From Pseudomonadota bacterium (GTDB lineage: Bacteria > Pseudomonadota > Alphaproteobacteria > Acetobacterales > Acetobacteraceae): a DNA stretch of 5,306 bases. The position numbers and the translations under genes were made by a program. This document shows, piece by piece, positions 1-5,306 of this stretch. The stretch covers positions 1 to 5,306 of the forward strand of contig JAJZEG010000181.1 in the NCBI GenBank assembly GCA_021828605.1, written 5' to 3'. Under the pieces are notes generated by a model. That model saw nothing but the letters and a program-made list of their open reading frames with translations. It was not told the origin of the DNA and made no database searches. Every line of letters starts with the position of its first letter. Position 1 is the stretch's first letter.

Positions 1-329
1 GGACGCAAATTGGCAAACAATCCAAGCTGCTTGCGCAATTCCAACACCGCCAATTCAGGCCGGTTATCAAACGGCTCGCGATCCCATTGCGGCCCACCAA
101 CCGCACCAAACAACACCGCATCCGCCGCCCGCGCGCGCGCCACCACCTCAGCGGTAATCGGCACCCCATGCGCCTCAATCGAGGCCCCACCCACCAGATC
201 AGTCTCAATCTCAAACGCGATCCCACGCCGAACCGCCACCGCATCCAACACCCGCCGCGCCTGATCCATCACCTCCGGACCAATGCCATCGCCCGGCAAT
301 AATAATAATTTTTTTCGTGTCGCGCTCAT
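1..329 (-). CDS. leuB: 3-isopropylmalate dehydrogenase, N-terminal part (cut by window edge)
   Basis: Only the first 109 codons are present; the gene runs off the left edge, so it is partial and not broken. LeuB is a cytosolic NAD-dependent dehydrogenase that oxidises and decarboxylates 3-isopropylmalate to 2-oxoisocaproate in leucine synthesis. Seen here: the family N-terminus LPGDGIGPEV (residues 11-20), the strand ADAVLFGAVGGPQWD (69-83), and the substrate-binding stretch RPELAVLELRKQLGLFANLR (90-109), whose arginines contact the malate moiety in the family. The ATG at 329-327 gives the usual start a few residues before the LPGDGIG motif. It lies 17 nt after the leuD stop; the nearby purine stretch (CGGAAA) is a poor and distant ribosome binding site, so translation may be coupled to leuD. 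Residues 8-11 are four leucines coded TTA TTA TTA TTG, which is striking in such GC-rich DNA. Identity is certain. Confidence 0.96.
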   Translation of the reverse strand, partial: MSATRKKLLLLPGDGIGPEVMDQARRVLDAVAVRRGIAFEIETDLVGGASIEAHGVPITAEVVARARAADAVLFGAVGGPQWDREPFDNRPELAVLELRKQLGLFANLR

Positions 330-346
330 GACTTGGATATTTCCGA

Positions 347-967
347 TCAAACTGCAGAAATCGCAGGGCACCAGGGCTCAGCATCGCGCTTCATTTCATA
401 ATCACGAATCGCAGCGTCGTGTTCCAGCGTTAAGCCAATATCATCAATGCCATTCAGCAAGCAATGTTTCCGAAACGAATTGATTTCAAACCCGAACGCG
501 CCGCCATCCGGCCGCGACACCGTCTGCGCCGCCAAATCCACAATCAACCGCGCATTCGCCCCGGCCTGCGCATCCATCATCAACGTCGCACACTGCTCGG
601 CAGGCAACACAATCGGCAAAATCCCGTTCTTAAAACAGTTATTATAGAAAATATCGGCGAAACTCGGCGCAATAATGCAACGCACCCCAAAATCCAGCAG
701 CGCCCATGGCGCATGCTCGCGCGACGAGCCACAGCCAAAATTCTCGCCCACCACCAAAATCTGCGCGCCCCGATAAGCCGGCTTATTCAACACAAAATCC
801 GCAATCTCCGCCCCGCTCGCATCATAACGCAGCTGATCAAACGCATGCACGCCCAACCCGCTCCGTTTGATCGTCTTCAAAAACCGCGCCGGGATAATTT
901 TATCCGTATCCACATTCGCCAACGGCAACGGCGCCGCTACCGCCTCCAAGCGACCAAATTTCTCCAT
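347..967 (-). CDS. leuD: 3-isopropylmalate dehydratase small subunit
   Basis: Small (swivel-domain) subunit of isopropylmalate isomerase, which pairs with LeuC in the cytosol to interconvert 2- and 3-isopropylmalate. The 206-residue length fits the proteobacterial family (about 200). Visible motifs: [13 protein letters not shown] (18-30), [17 protein letters not shown] (74-90), which carries the substrate-binding loop, [18 protein letters not shown] (98-115), and [14 protein letters not shown] (168-181). Two starts are possible in GTGATG: GTG at 970 (GTGA overlap with the leuC stop) or ATG at 967 (TGATG overlap, 1 nt). I chose the ATG because homologues begin MEKF. A GGGA at 980-977 sits 6 nt from the GTG and 9 nt from the ATG, so the ribosome site does not decide between them. 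The overlap implies translational coupling and equal amounts of the two subunits. No missing residues or frameshift seen. Confidence 0.97.
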   Translation of the reverse strand: MEKFGRLEAVAAPLPLANVDTDKIIPARFLKTIKRSGLGVHAFDQLRYDASGAEIADFVLNKPAYRGAQILVVGENFGCGSSREHAPWALLDFGVRCIIAPSFADIFYNNCFKNGILPIVLPAEQCATLMMDAQAGANARLIVDLAAQTVSRPDGGAFGFEINSFRKHCLLNGIDDIGLTLEHDAAIRDYEMKRDAEPWCPAISAV

Positions 968-2367
968 CACACCATTTCCCGCACATCAATCAACGCCCCG
1001 GCAATCGCCGCCGCCGCCGCCATTTCCGGTGACAGTAAATGCGTCCGCCCGCCCGGCCCCTGGCGACCCTCAAAGTTCCGATTGCTGGTGCTCGCACAAC
1101 GCTGACCCGCTTTGAGCTGATCCGGGTTCATCCCCAAACACATCGAACAACCCGCCTCACGCCACTCAAAACCCGCCGCCTGAAACACCGCCGCCAAACC
1201 TTCAGCCTCGGCCTGCGCCTTCACCAGCCCAGACCCCGGCACCACCATCGCCCGCACCGATGCCGCCACCCGCCGCCCCTTGATCACCCAAGCCGCCGCC
1301 CGCAAATCCTCGATCCGCGCATTAGTGCATGAGCCAATAAACACAGTATCCACCGCCAGCCCGGCCAACGCCTGACCCGCGTGCAGCCCCATATAATCCA
1401 ACATCCGCTCCAGCTGAGCCCGCCGCGCCGGATCAGTCTCACCCGCCGGATCAGGCACCACCCCATCAATCGGCACCACCGTCTCTGGGCTGGTGCCCCA
1501 CGTCACCTGCGGCGCCAAATCACTCACATCCAGCCGCACCACCCGGTCATAGACCGCACCCTCATCCGACCTCAAACTCTCCCAATACCCAATCGCCCGC
1601 TCCAACGCCTCACCCTTGGGCGCATGCGGACGACCCCGCACATACTCAAACGTCACCTCATCCGGCGCAATCAACCCAGCCCGCGCCCCGGCCTCAATCG
1701 ACATGTTGCACACCGTCATCCGCCCCGCCATGTCCAACGCCCGGATCGCCGGACCCGCATACTCAATCACATGACCCGTGCCGCCCGCCGTGCCAATCTG
1801 ACCAATAATCGCCAGAATAATATCCTTGGCCGAACACCCAGCAGGCAAAACCCCACTCACCTCAACCAACATATTCTTCGCGGGCGCCTGCAATAAAGTC
1901 TGCGTCGCCAACACATGCTCAACCTCAGATGTGCCAATCCCAAACGCCAACGCCCCCAGCGCCCCATGCGTCGACGTATGCGAATCCCCACACACCAACG
2001 TCATCCCCGGCAGCGAAAACCCCTGCTCCGGCCCAATCACATGCACAATGCCCTGCCGCACATCCGTCACCGGAATATAGGGCACACCAAATTCCGCAAC
2101 ATTCCGCTCCAACGTCGCCACCTGCAATGCCGACTCAGGCTCGCTAATCCCCGCCGCCCGATCCTCCGTCGGCACATTATGATCCGCAACCGCAATCGTC
2201 GCATCAACCCGCCGCACCCCACGACCCGCCAGCCGTAACCCCTCAAACGCCTGCGGCGACGTCACCTCATGCACCAAATGCCGATCAATATATAAAATAC
2301 AGGTGCCATCCGCCATGCGCTCAACCACATGCGCCGCCCAAATCTTGTCAAATAACGTCGCCGCCAT
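967..2367 (-). CDS. leuC: 3-isopropylmalate dehydratase large subunit
   Basis: Aconitase-family large subunit of isopropylmalate isomerase, carrying the [4Fe-4S] cluster. With the chosen start the protein has 466 residues, the same as E. coli LeuC, and the three cluster ligands fall at Cys347 ([12 protein letters not shown]), Cys407 and Cys410 ([12 protein letters not shown]), matching E. coli numbering. Other family motifs: [16 protein letters not shown] (26-41), [20 protein letters not shown] (127-146), [10 protein letters not shown] (222-231) and [10 protein letters not shown] (428-437). An upstream in-frame ATG at 2379 would add MESG. It is rejected because no ribosome binding site precedes it, whereas GGAG at 2377-2374 stands 6 nt before the ATG at 2367, and homologues begin MA-TLF/Y. 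First gene of leuCDB. The upstream gap is filled by a palindromic repeat element, so its promoter must lie in or beyond that element; I cannot point to one. The coding strand is strongly G-rich compared with rplS/trmD. Confidence 0.97.
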   Translation of the reverse strand: MAATLFDKIWAAHVVERMADGTCILYIDRHLVHEVTSPQAFEGLRLAGRGVRRVDATIAVADHNVPTEDRAAGISEPESALQVATLERNVAEFGVPYIPVTDVRQGIVHVIGPEQGFSLPGMTLVCGDSHTSTHGALGALAFGIGTSEVEHVLATQTLLQAPAKNMLVEVSGVLPAGCSAKDIILAIIGQIGTAGGTGHVIEYAGPAIRALDMAGRMTVCNMSIEAGARAGLIAPDEVTFEYVRGRPHAPKGEALERAIGYWESLRSDEGAVYDRVVRLDVSDLAPQVTWGTSPETVVPIDGVVPDPAGETDPARRAQLERMLDYMGLHAGQALAGLAVDTVFIGSCTNARIEDLRAAAWVIKGRRVAASVRAMVVPGSGLVKAQAEAEGLAAVFQAAGFEWREAGCSMCLGMNPDQLKAGQRCASTSNRNFEGRQGPGGRTHLLSPEMAAAAAIAGALIDVREMV

Positions 2368-2373
2368 GCCAGA

Positions 2374-2377
2374 CTCC
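2374..2377 (-). promoter_or_regulatory. Ribosome binding site deciding the leuC start
   Basis: GGAG on the minus strand, 6 nt upstream of the ATG at 2367. It lies inside the four extra codons that the ATG at 2379 would add, and so favours the shorter LeuC. The ATG at 2379 has only CCCCTCAACCG before it, with no Shine-Dalgarno character. Confidence 0.6.
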
Positions 2378-2401
2378 ATCGGTTGAGGGGTTAGGCGAGG
2401 C

Positions 2402-2422
2402 TCAGGGGGCGTTGCCCCCTGA
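2402..2422. repeat. Perfect hairpin, 9-bp stem, 3-nt loop (outer, leuC side)
   Basis: TCAGGGGGC pairs fully with GCCCCCTGA around a GTT loop. It is the counterpart of the hairpin at 2564-2582, from which it differs by a T-A to C-G change at the closing pair and by one additional G-C pair, so both arms changed together. No T-run follows on either strand, so it is not a textbook intrinsic terminator. Confidence 0.9.
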
Positions 2423-2430
2423 AACCCCCA

Positions 2431-2449
2431 CCAGGAACTTAGTTCCTGG
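2431..2449. repeat. Perfect hairpin, 8-bp stem, 3-nt loop (inner, leuC side)
   Basis: CCAGGAAC pairs with GTTCCTGG around a TTA loop. It occupies the mirror position of the hairpin at 2539-2557: both are centred 54 nt from the element centre and both span 19 nt, but their stem sequences are largely different, which means the fold and not the sequence is shared. Confidence 0.9.
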
Positions 2450-2457
2450 ACCTCATC

Positions 2458-2530
2458 AGGTTTAGGTCAGAGGGGGCATGCGCGCTTGCGTCGCGTGCGA
2501 GATCTGCGATGCCCCCTCTGACCTAAACCT
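2458..2530. repeat. Central perfect 22-bp inverted repeat with 29-nt spacer
   Basis: The left arm 2458-2479 (AGGTTTAGGTC then AGAGGGGGCAT) is the exact reverse complement of the right arm 2509-2530. The spacer 2480-2508 is GC-rich (GCGCGCTTGCG onward) and holds only weak self-complementarity (CGCG at 2481-2484 and 2492-2495) and an AGATCT palindrome. A perfect 22-bp stem contrasts with the diverged outer hairpins, which suggests recent conversion between the arms or selection on the central stem. Transcribed from either strand it would fold into a very stable stem-loop. Confidence 0.92.
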
Positions 2531-2538
2531 AGCGGGGT

Positions 2539-2557
2539 TCGGGGCCTACGGCCCCGA
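2539..2557. repeat. Perfect hairpin, 8-bp stem, 3-nt loop (inner, rplS side)
   Basis: TCGGGGCC pairs with GGCCCCGA around a TAC loop. It mirrors the hairpin at 2431-2449 in position and span. Its stem is almost entirely G-C, while the partner contains an AAC/GTT segment. Confidence 0.9.
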
Positions 2558-2563
2558 CGGGGT

Positions 2564-2582
2564 CCAGGGGCAGCGCCCCTGG
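2564..2582. repeat. Perfect hairpin, 8-bp stem, 3-nt loop (outer, rplS side)
   Basis: CCAGGGGC pairs with GCCCCTGG around an AGC loop, 14 nt beyond the rplS stop codon in the direction of transcription. GGTCCAGGGGC...GCCCCTGG palindromes are, from memory, very common between genes in Acetobacteraceae and some other alphaproteobacteria. No T-run follows, so an mRNA 3'-end stabilising role is as likely as termination. Confidence 0.9.
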
Positions 2583-2596
2583 CCTTCCCTAACCCG

Positions 2597-2971
2597 TCAA
2601 GCCGCCGGTGTCTCGCGGGGGGCTTCGGCGATGCGGGCTGATTTGCCGCGGCGGGTGCGCAGGTAATAGAGTTTCGCGCGGCGCACGTCGCCGCGGCGGG
2701 TGACGGCGATTTCGGTGACGTTGGGCGAGTGCAGCGGGAACACGCGTTCGACGCCTTCGCCGTAGGAGATTTTCCGCACGGTGAAGTTGGAATCGATCCC
2801 TTTATTCGAGCGAGCGATGCACACGCCTTCGAACGCCTGGATCCGGGTGCGTTCGCCTTCGGTGACGCGCACGGACACGCGCAGATTATCGCCGGGCTTG
2901 AAGCTGGGCGTGGCGCGGGCGGCGGTGAGTTTGGCGATCTGTTCGGCGTCGATCGTCTGGATCAGGTTCAT
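2597..2971 (-). CDS. rplS: 50S ribosomal protein L19 (bL19)
   Basis: Structural protein of the large ribosomal subunit, located at the 30S-50S interface. The 124 residues are nearly all L19 domain: [20 protein letters not shown] (24-43), [15 protein letters not shown] (44-58), [20 protein letters not shown] (63-82), and [19 protein letters not shown] (96-114), with a short variable tail of about 10 residues, slightly longer than the E. coli protein (115). The start is well supported by AAAGGA 9 nt upstream and by homology ([12 protein letters not shown]). It follows trmD by 27 nt and closes the rpsP-rimM-trmD-rplS operon; the palindromic element begins right after its stop. No anomalies. Confidence 0.98.
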   Translation of the reverse strand: MNLIQTIDAEQIAKLTAARATPSFKPGDNLRVSVRVTEGERTRIQAFEGVCIARSNKGIDSNFTVRKISYGEGVERVFPLHSPNVTEIAVTRRGDVRRAKLYYLRTRRGKSARIAEAPRETPAA

Positions 2972-2980
2972 CGGAAAAAG

Positions 2981-2986
2981 TCCTTT
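2981..2986 (-). promoter_or_regulatory. Strong ribosome binding site of rplS
   Basis: AAAGGA on the minus strand, 9 nt before the rplS ATG. It is the clearest Shine-Dalgarno sequence in the window, fitting a highly translated ribosomal protein gene that has its own ribosome loading despite lying at the distal end of the operon. Confidence 0.7.
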
Positions 2987-2998
2987 CGCGGATGCGTA

Positions 2999-3712
2999 TT
3001 AAGTGGTGGAGTTGGTTGTGGCAACATGGCGCGCCCAGAGGTCGGGTCTGCGTTGTTGGGTGATGGTTTGGGCGGCGTGGCGGCGCCAGGCGGCGATGGC
3101 CTGATGATCGCCCGAAAGCAGGGTGGGTGGCACGGCCCGATCCTGCCAGGTGGCGGGCCTGGTATAATGCGGATATTCAAGCAACGCCTCGGAAAACGAT
3201 TCTTCCTCAGCGCTTTCGGCAGCGCCCATCACGCCGGGCAGCAGCCGGATGGTGGCGTCGAGCAGCGCGAGCGCGCCGATTTCCCCGCCCGAGAGCACGT
3301 AATCGCCCATGCTGATTTCCTCGGCGTCGTGGCGATCAAGCACCCGTTGATCGATCCCTTCATAGCGTCCGCACAGCAGCACCACGCCCGGCCCGGCGGC
3401 GAGGGTTTGCACCCGCGCCTGGGTGAGTGGGGTGCCGCGCGGGGTCAAGGCGATCAGCGGCCGCGCATCGCCTGCGGGGCGTGCGGCGGTAATCGCCGCG
3501 TCGAGCACATCGGCGCGCAGCACCATCCCGGCGCCGCCGCCGAAGGGCGTATCATCGACGCTGCGATGGGCGCCCAGGCCAAAGCGGCGAATATCGGTGG
3601 CGTCACACGCCCAAATCCCGGCCTGCAAGGCGCGCCCGGCCAAAGCCTCGCCGAGCGGGCCGGGAAACATGCCGGGAAACAGGGTCAGGATGCTGGCGTG
3701 AAACCGACTCAT
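2999..3712 (-). CDS. trmD: tRNA (guanine37-N1)-methyltransferase
   Basis: Cytosolic SPOUT-family enzyme that transfers methyl from S-adenosylmethionine to N1 of G37 next to the anticodon, preventing +1 frameshifting. The 237 residues fit the family (E. coli about 255). Seen: [12 protein letters not shown] (52-63), the trefoil-knot AdoMet-binding segments [12 protein letters not shown] (113-124) and [10 protein letters not shown] (135-144), the linker ending in PHYTRP (181-186), and the C-terminal helical tRNA-binding part with [10 protein letters not shown] (195-204). The catalytic aspartate of E. coli (Asp169 in EDSF) is aligned with Glu171 here (EESF). This is conservative and, I believe, common in alphaproteobacteria. 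The ATG at 3712 overlaps the rimM stop by 4 nt (ATGA), with no clear ribosome site, so translation is probably coupled to rimM. Confidence 0.97.
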   Translation of the reverse strand: MSRFHASILTLFPGMFPGPLGEALAGRALQAGIWACDATDIRRFGLGAHRSVDDTPFGGGAGMVLRADVLDAAITAARPAGDARPLIALTPRGTPLTQARVQTLAAGPGVVLLCGRYEGIDQRVLDRHDAEEISMGDYVLSGGEIGALALLDATIRLLPGVMGAAESAEEESFSEALLEYPHYTRPATWQDRAVPPTLLSGDHQAIAAWRRHAAQTITQQRRPDLWARHVATTNSTT

Positions 3713-4251
3713 CGGGCAGAGGCCCCCGATACTGTTTCACCGAGTGCCGTTTCACCGATAATTTCGACGGGTGGTGCGATAATGATCCGGCTGGTGGCCA
3801 AATCAACCGCAGGCACGGCGGTGCGGGTGAACGGGATGAGCATGCCGCTATCCAATTCCAGGCTGGCTCCGGCGCCGTAATCATGCACCGCCGCGACCAG
3901 CCCGACCTTGCTGCCATCGGCCAGATAAGCGGTAATGCCGATCAAATCCGCCAGATAAAACTCCTCTGACGCGGTGCTCGGCAGGGAAGCGCGCGGCACC
4001 ATCAGCTTGGTATTGGTCAAGCGCGCCGCCGCATCGCGATCCTTGATCGCAACCGCCTGGCCATCCTGTTCGATGCTGACCCGCGCGATCCCATCGCCAA
4101 TCCAGGTGAGGTTAACCACCCTTCCATGGTCATCGCGCAGCGGCAAATCGGCAATCGCCTGCACATCCGTGCCGTAGCCATGCACATGCACAGCCCCGCG
4201 CACGCCGTGCGGCTTGCCGATCACACCCATCAAAATCAGGGAGTCGCTCAC
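3709..4251 (-). CDS. rimM: 16S rRNA processing protein RimM
   Basis: Assembly factor that binds ribosomal protein S19 and helps mature the 3' (head) domain of the 30S subunit. The N-terminal RimM barrel shows [11 protein letters not shown] (9-19) and the [11 protein letters not shown]...LP stretch (75-91). The [10 protein letters not shown] motif (96-105) opens the C-terminal PRC barrel, followed by [15 protein letters not shown] (137-151). The start is uncertain. I chose the GTG at 4251 (MSDSLILMG), 10 nt past the rpsP stop, because it gives 180 residues, close to E. coli (182), and a typical N-terminus; GTG at 4254 is equally possible. A GTG at 4296 would add a Pro-rich extension and overlap rpsP by 35 nt. 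None of the three has a convincing ribosome site. The last residues, about 162-180, form a polar tail beyond the PRC barrel. Confidence 0.93.
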   Translation of the reverse strand: MSDSLILMGVIGKPHGVRGAVHVHGYGTDVQAIADLPLRDDHGRVVNLTWIGDGIARVSIEQDGQAVAIKDRDAAARLTNTKLMVPRASLPSTASEEFYLADLIGITAYLADGSKVGLVAAVHDYGAGASLELDSGMLIPFTRTAVPAVDLATSRIIIAPPVEIIGETALGETVSGASAR

Positions 4252-4261
4252 CACAAACCGA

Positions 4262-4606
4262 TCAGGCGCTGGCGGCTTTGGCGCGCTCAGCGGCACGGTC
4301 CTGGGCCTTCTTTTTCGGCGCGGACTGGATCGGCTGCTCGCGGAATACCGGCATCGGCGCGAGGCCCGCGCGGCCGATAAAGCGCGCCACCCGATCCGTC
4401 GCTTCGGCGCCCACGGAGAGCCAATGCTTCACCCGTTCTTCCTGCAAGCGCACCCGGTCGGCGTGATCGGCGGGCAGCATCGGGTTGTAGCTGCCAATTT
4501 TCTCGATGAACTTGCCATCACGCGGGCTGCGGCTATCGGCCACCACGATGTGATAATAAGGACGACGCTTGGCGCCCGCACGGGCAAGACGAATTTTAAC
4601 GGACAT
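4262..4606 (-). CDS. rpsP: 30S ribosomal protein S16 (bS16)
   Basis: Small-subunit protein that binds 16S rRNA early in assembly. Residues 1-82 are the conserved S16 fold: [20 protein letters not shown] (1-20), [20 protein letters not shown] (21-40), the NP turn at 41-42, and [19 protein letters not shown] (58-76). A basic, Ala-rich extension (about 83-114, with [17 protein letters not shown]) makes it 114 residues against about 82 in E. coli; longer tails of this sort are usual in alphaproteobacteria. GGAG at 4621-4618 lies 11 nt before the ATG. First gene of the rpsP-rimM-trmD-rplS operon, 99 nt after ffh. Confidence 0.98.
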   Translation of the reverse strand: MSVKIRLARAGAKRRPYYHIVVADSRSPRDGKFIEKIGSYNPMLPADHADRVRLQEERVKHWLSVGAEATDRVARFIGRAGLAPMPVFREQPIQSAPKKKAQDRAAERAKAASA

Positions 4607-4641
4607 AGTCGAGCATTCTCCAAGTTTGATAGGCGTTAAGC

Positions 4642-4670
4642 ATTGTGATCGTTACGTTTAGGTCGGTAAA
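4642..4670 (-). promoter_or_regulatory. Possible sigma70-type promoter upstream of rpsP
   Basis: On the minus strand TTTACC (4670-4665) and CACAAT (4647-4642) are separated by 17 nt, each matching the consensus -35 and -10 hexamers at four of six positions. They lie in the most AT-rich part of the ffh-rpsP gap, and transcription would start about 25-30 nt before the rpsP ATG. The match is weak and could be chance; rpsP may also be read from the ffh promoter. Confidence 0.25.
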
Positions 4671-4672
4671 GC

Positions 4673-4718
4673 AAAAAATCCTGCGCGGCGCGGGGTGCGA
4701 TTAACTCAAAAGCGCCGC
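4673..4718 (-). terminator. Weak stem plus T-run at the 3' end of ffh
   Basis: On the minus strand GCGGCGC (4718-4712) can pair with GCGCCGC (4691-4685) across a 20-nt loop that contains the ffh stop codon; TTTTTT follows at 4678-4673, six bases after the stem. An alternative 8-bp pairing uses 4727-4720 with 4690-4683. The large loop and the offset of the T-run make this at best a partial terminator or attenuator between ffh and rpsP. Confidence 0.3.
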
Positions 4719-5306
4719 CCGCCGCGCGGGGCGCCGCCTTGGGGCATCAAGGCCGCCAACCCACCCCGGGCCAGACCTTTCTGGCCCAGCTTCTGGGCCC
4801 GTTTCATCATATCGGCGATCTGCTCGAACTGCTTGATCAGCCGGTTGACCTCCTGCACCGAGGTGCCCGAGCCCGCCGCGACCCGTTTTTTCCGGCTCGC
4901 TTTCAACAAATCCGGATTACCCCGCTCGGCACGGGTCATCGAGCCGATAATCGCGACCTGACGCTTTAGGATCGAGGTATCCAGATCCGCGTCATTGAGC
5001 TGCTGCTTGATCTTGCCCACCCCGGGCAACATACCCAAAATCCCGGTGAGCGAGCCCATTTTGCTGATTTGCTTGAGCTGTTCGGCGTAATCTTCCAGGT
5101 CGAACTTGCCCTTGGCCATGCGCGCCGCGAGCCGCTCGGCCTTTTCCTGATCAACCGTCTCCGCCGCGCGCTCGACCAGCGACACAATATCGCCCATGCC
5201 CAAAATGCGCCCGGCAATCCGCTCCGGGTGAAATATTTCCAGCGCATCGAGCTTTTCGCCCAGGCCCATCAGCTTGATCGGCGCGCCGGTCACCGCGCGC
5301 ATCGAT
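4706..5306 (-). CDS. ffh: Signal recognition particle protein Ffh, C-terminal part (cut by window edge)
   Basis: Ffh is the GTPase that, with 4.5S RNA, binds signal sequences on nascent chains and delivers ribosomes to FtsY at the membrane. The last 199 codons are present; the gene enters across the right edge, so the in-frame ATG at 5302 is internal. Counting from that Met: the end of the G domain, with TGAPIKLMGLGEKLDALEIF (5-24) and FHPERIAGRILGMGD (24-38), followed by the methionine-rich M domain. It shows the finger loop MGSLTGILGMLPG (82-94) and the 4.5S RNA-binding helix-turn-helix SRKKRVAAGSGTSVQEVNRL (136-155), then the IKQFEQIADMMKR helix (156-168). It ends in a Gly/Arg-rich tail (PRGGRRF). 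The upstream N and G1-G4 motifs are outside the window. The stop lies 99 nt before rpsP, the usual alphaproteobacterial neighbour. Confidence 0.97.
   Translation of the reverse strand, partial: SMRAVTGAPIKLMGLGEKLDALEIFHPERIAGRILGMGDIVSLVERAAETVDQEKAERLAARMAKGKFDLEDYAEQLKQISKMGSLTGILGMLPGVGKIKQQLNDADLDTSILKRQVAIIGSMTRAERGNPDLLKASRKKRVAAGSGTSVQEVNRLIKQFEQIADMMKRAQKLGQKGLARGGLAALMPQGGAPRGGRRF

Larger units (their letters stand above)
2388..2595. repeat. Mirror-symmetric nested palindromic element (about 208 bp) between rplS and leuC
   Basis: The element fills the intergenic region from 1 nt after the rplS stop to 20 nt before the leuC start. Its outer ends are inverted: GGGTTAGG at 2388-2395 and CCTAACCC at 2588-2595, each followed inward by two variable bases and AGGC (or its complement). 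Moving inward, each half has a first hairpin (2402-2422; 2564-2582), a C-rich linker, a second hairpin (2431-2449; 2539-2557), and then one arm of a perfect 22-bp inverted repeat (2458-2479; 2509-2530) around a 29-nt spacer. The second hairpins are centred exactly 54 nt from the element centre at 2494, and the first hairpins 82 and 79 nt from it. The halves are therefore diverged copies of one module in inverted orientation, like a composite REP/BIME or a small non-autonomous (MITE-like) element. There is no coding capacity. It could serve as a 3' mRNA stabiliser or terminator for rplS, or as a leader for leuC. The structure is certain; the function is not known. Confidence 0.85.

Noticed and set aside
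464..1105. A 213-codon + strand frame over leuD and the end of leuC
   Set aside because: Antisense to certain genes; its Arg/Pro/His-rich composition is typical of an antisense shadow of GC-rich coding DNA.
2402..2582. CRISPR array or intrinsic terminator pair
   Set aside because: The units are inverted and differ in sequence, with no regular direct repeats and spacers, so it is not CRISPR. No T-run follows the stems on either strand, so canonical terminators are not supported.
2368..2596. Leucine-rich leader peptide (attenuation) upstream of leuC
   Set aside because: Scanning the minus strand I find only a tiny frame starting at 2479 (MPPLT then stop) and no run of Leu codons.
2478..2666. 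Small + strand frame from the palindromic element into rplS, starting with a Cys-rich stretch
   Set aside because: It has no ribosome site, most of it is repeat arms and antisense rplS, and the cysteines come from the short spacer by chance.
2729..3880. A 383-codon open frame on the + strand, antisense to rplS, trmD and rimM
   Set aside because: The three minus-strand genes are unmistakable. The frame has no ribosome binding site or recognisable domain, and it crosses two gene boundaries; it is a by-product of GC-rich codon use.
4252..4296. N-terminal extension of RimM from GTG at 4296
   Set aside because: It would overlap rpsP by 35 nt and add a Pro-rich segment not typical of the family. 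The start at 4251 or 4254 fits homologues better, though no strong ribosome site decides it.

Overview
The window reads as a conserved, high-GC chromosomal locus of an alphaproteobacterium. The protein sequences and the gene order suggest the Acetobacteraceae (Acidiphilium/Acidocella-like), but that family call comes from recollection and not from a search. All seven genes lie on the minus strand, so the window is transcribed from right to left: ffh (3' part), rpsP, rimM, trmD, rplS, then leuC, leuD and leuB (5' part). About 95% of the window is coding.

Right block (5306 to 2597) is the classical translation and secretion cluster. It holds the C-terminal third or more of Ffh (the protein of the signal recognition particle), ribosomal protein bS16, the 16S processing factor RimM, the tRNA m1G37 methyltransferase TrmD and ribosomal protein bL19. 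rpsP-rimM-trmD-rplS are packed with 10, -4 and 27 nt junctions, as expected for one operon. A 99-nt gap separates ffh from rpsP and holds a weak promoter candidate and a weak stem plus T-run at the end of ffh.

Middle (2596 to 2368) is the only sizeable non-coding stretch, 229 nt. It is filled almost completely by an elaborate nested palindromic element (2388-2595). At its centre is a perfect 22-bp inverted repeat with a 29-nt spacer. On each side, arranged as mirror images, are two short perfect hairpins with 3-nt loops, and the outer ends carry an inverted GGGTTAGG. The two halves are diverged copies of one module, and their hairpins differ by compensatory changes. This is the most noteworthy non-standard structure in the window.

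Left block (2367 to 1) is the leucine branch: leuC and leuD, the two subunits of isopropylmalate isomerase, overlapping at the stop/start, and 17 nt later leuB, 3-isopropylmalate dehydrogenase, cut by the window edge. LeuCD converts 2-isopropylmalate to 3-isopropylmalate and LeuB oxidises it to 2-oxoisocaproate, the precursor of leucine. Base composition changes across the palindromic element: the leu genes are strongly G-rich and C-poor on their coding strand, while rplS and trmD are not.

No tRNA, rRNA, CRISPR array, transposase, phage gene or defence system is visible. Apart from the palindromic element, this is an ordinary housekeeping region.
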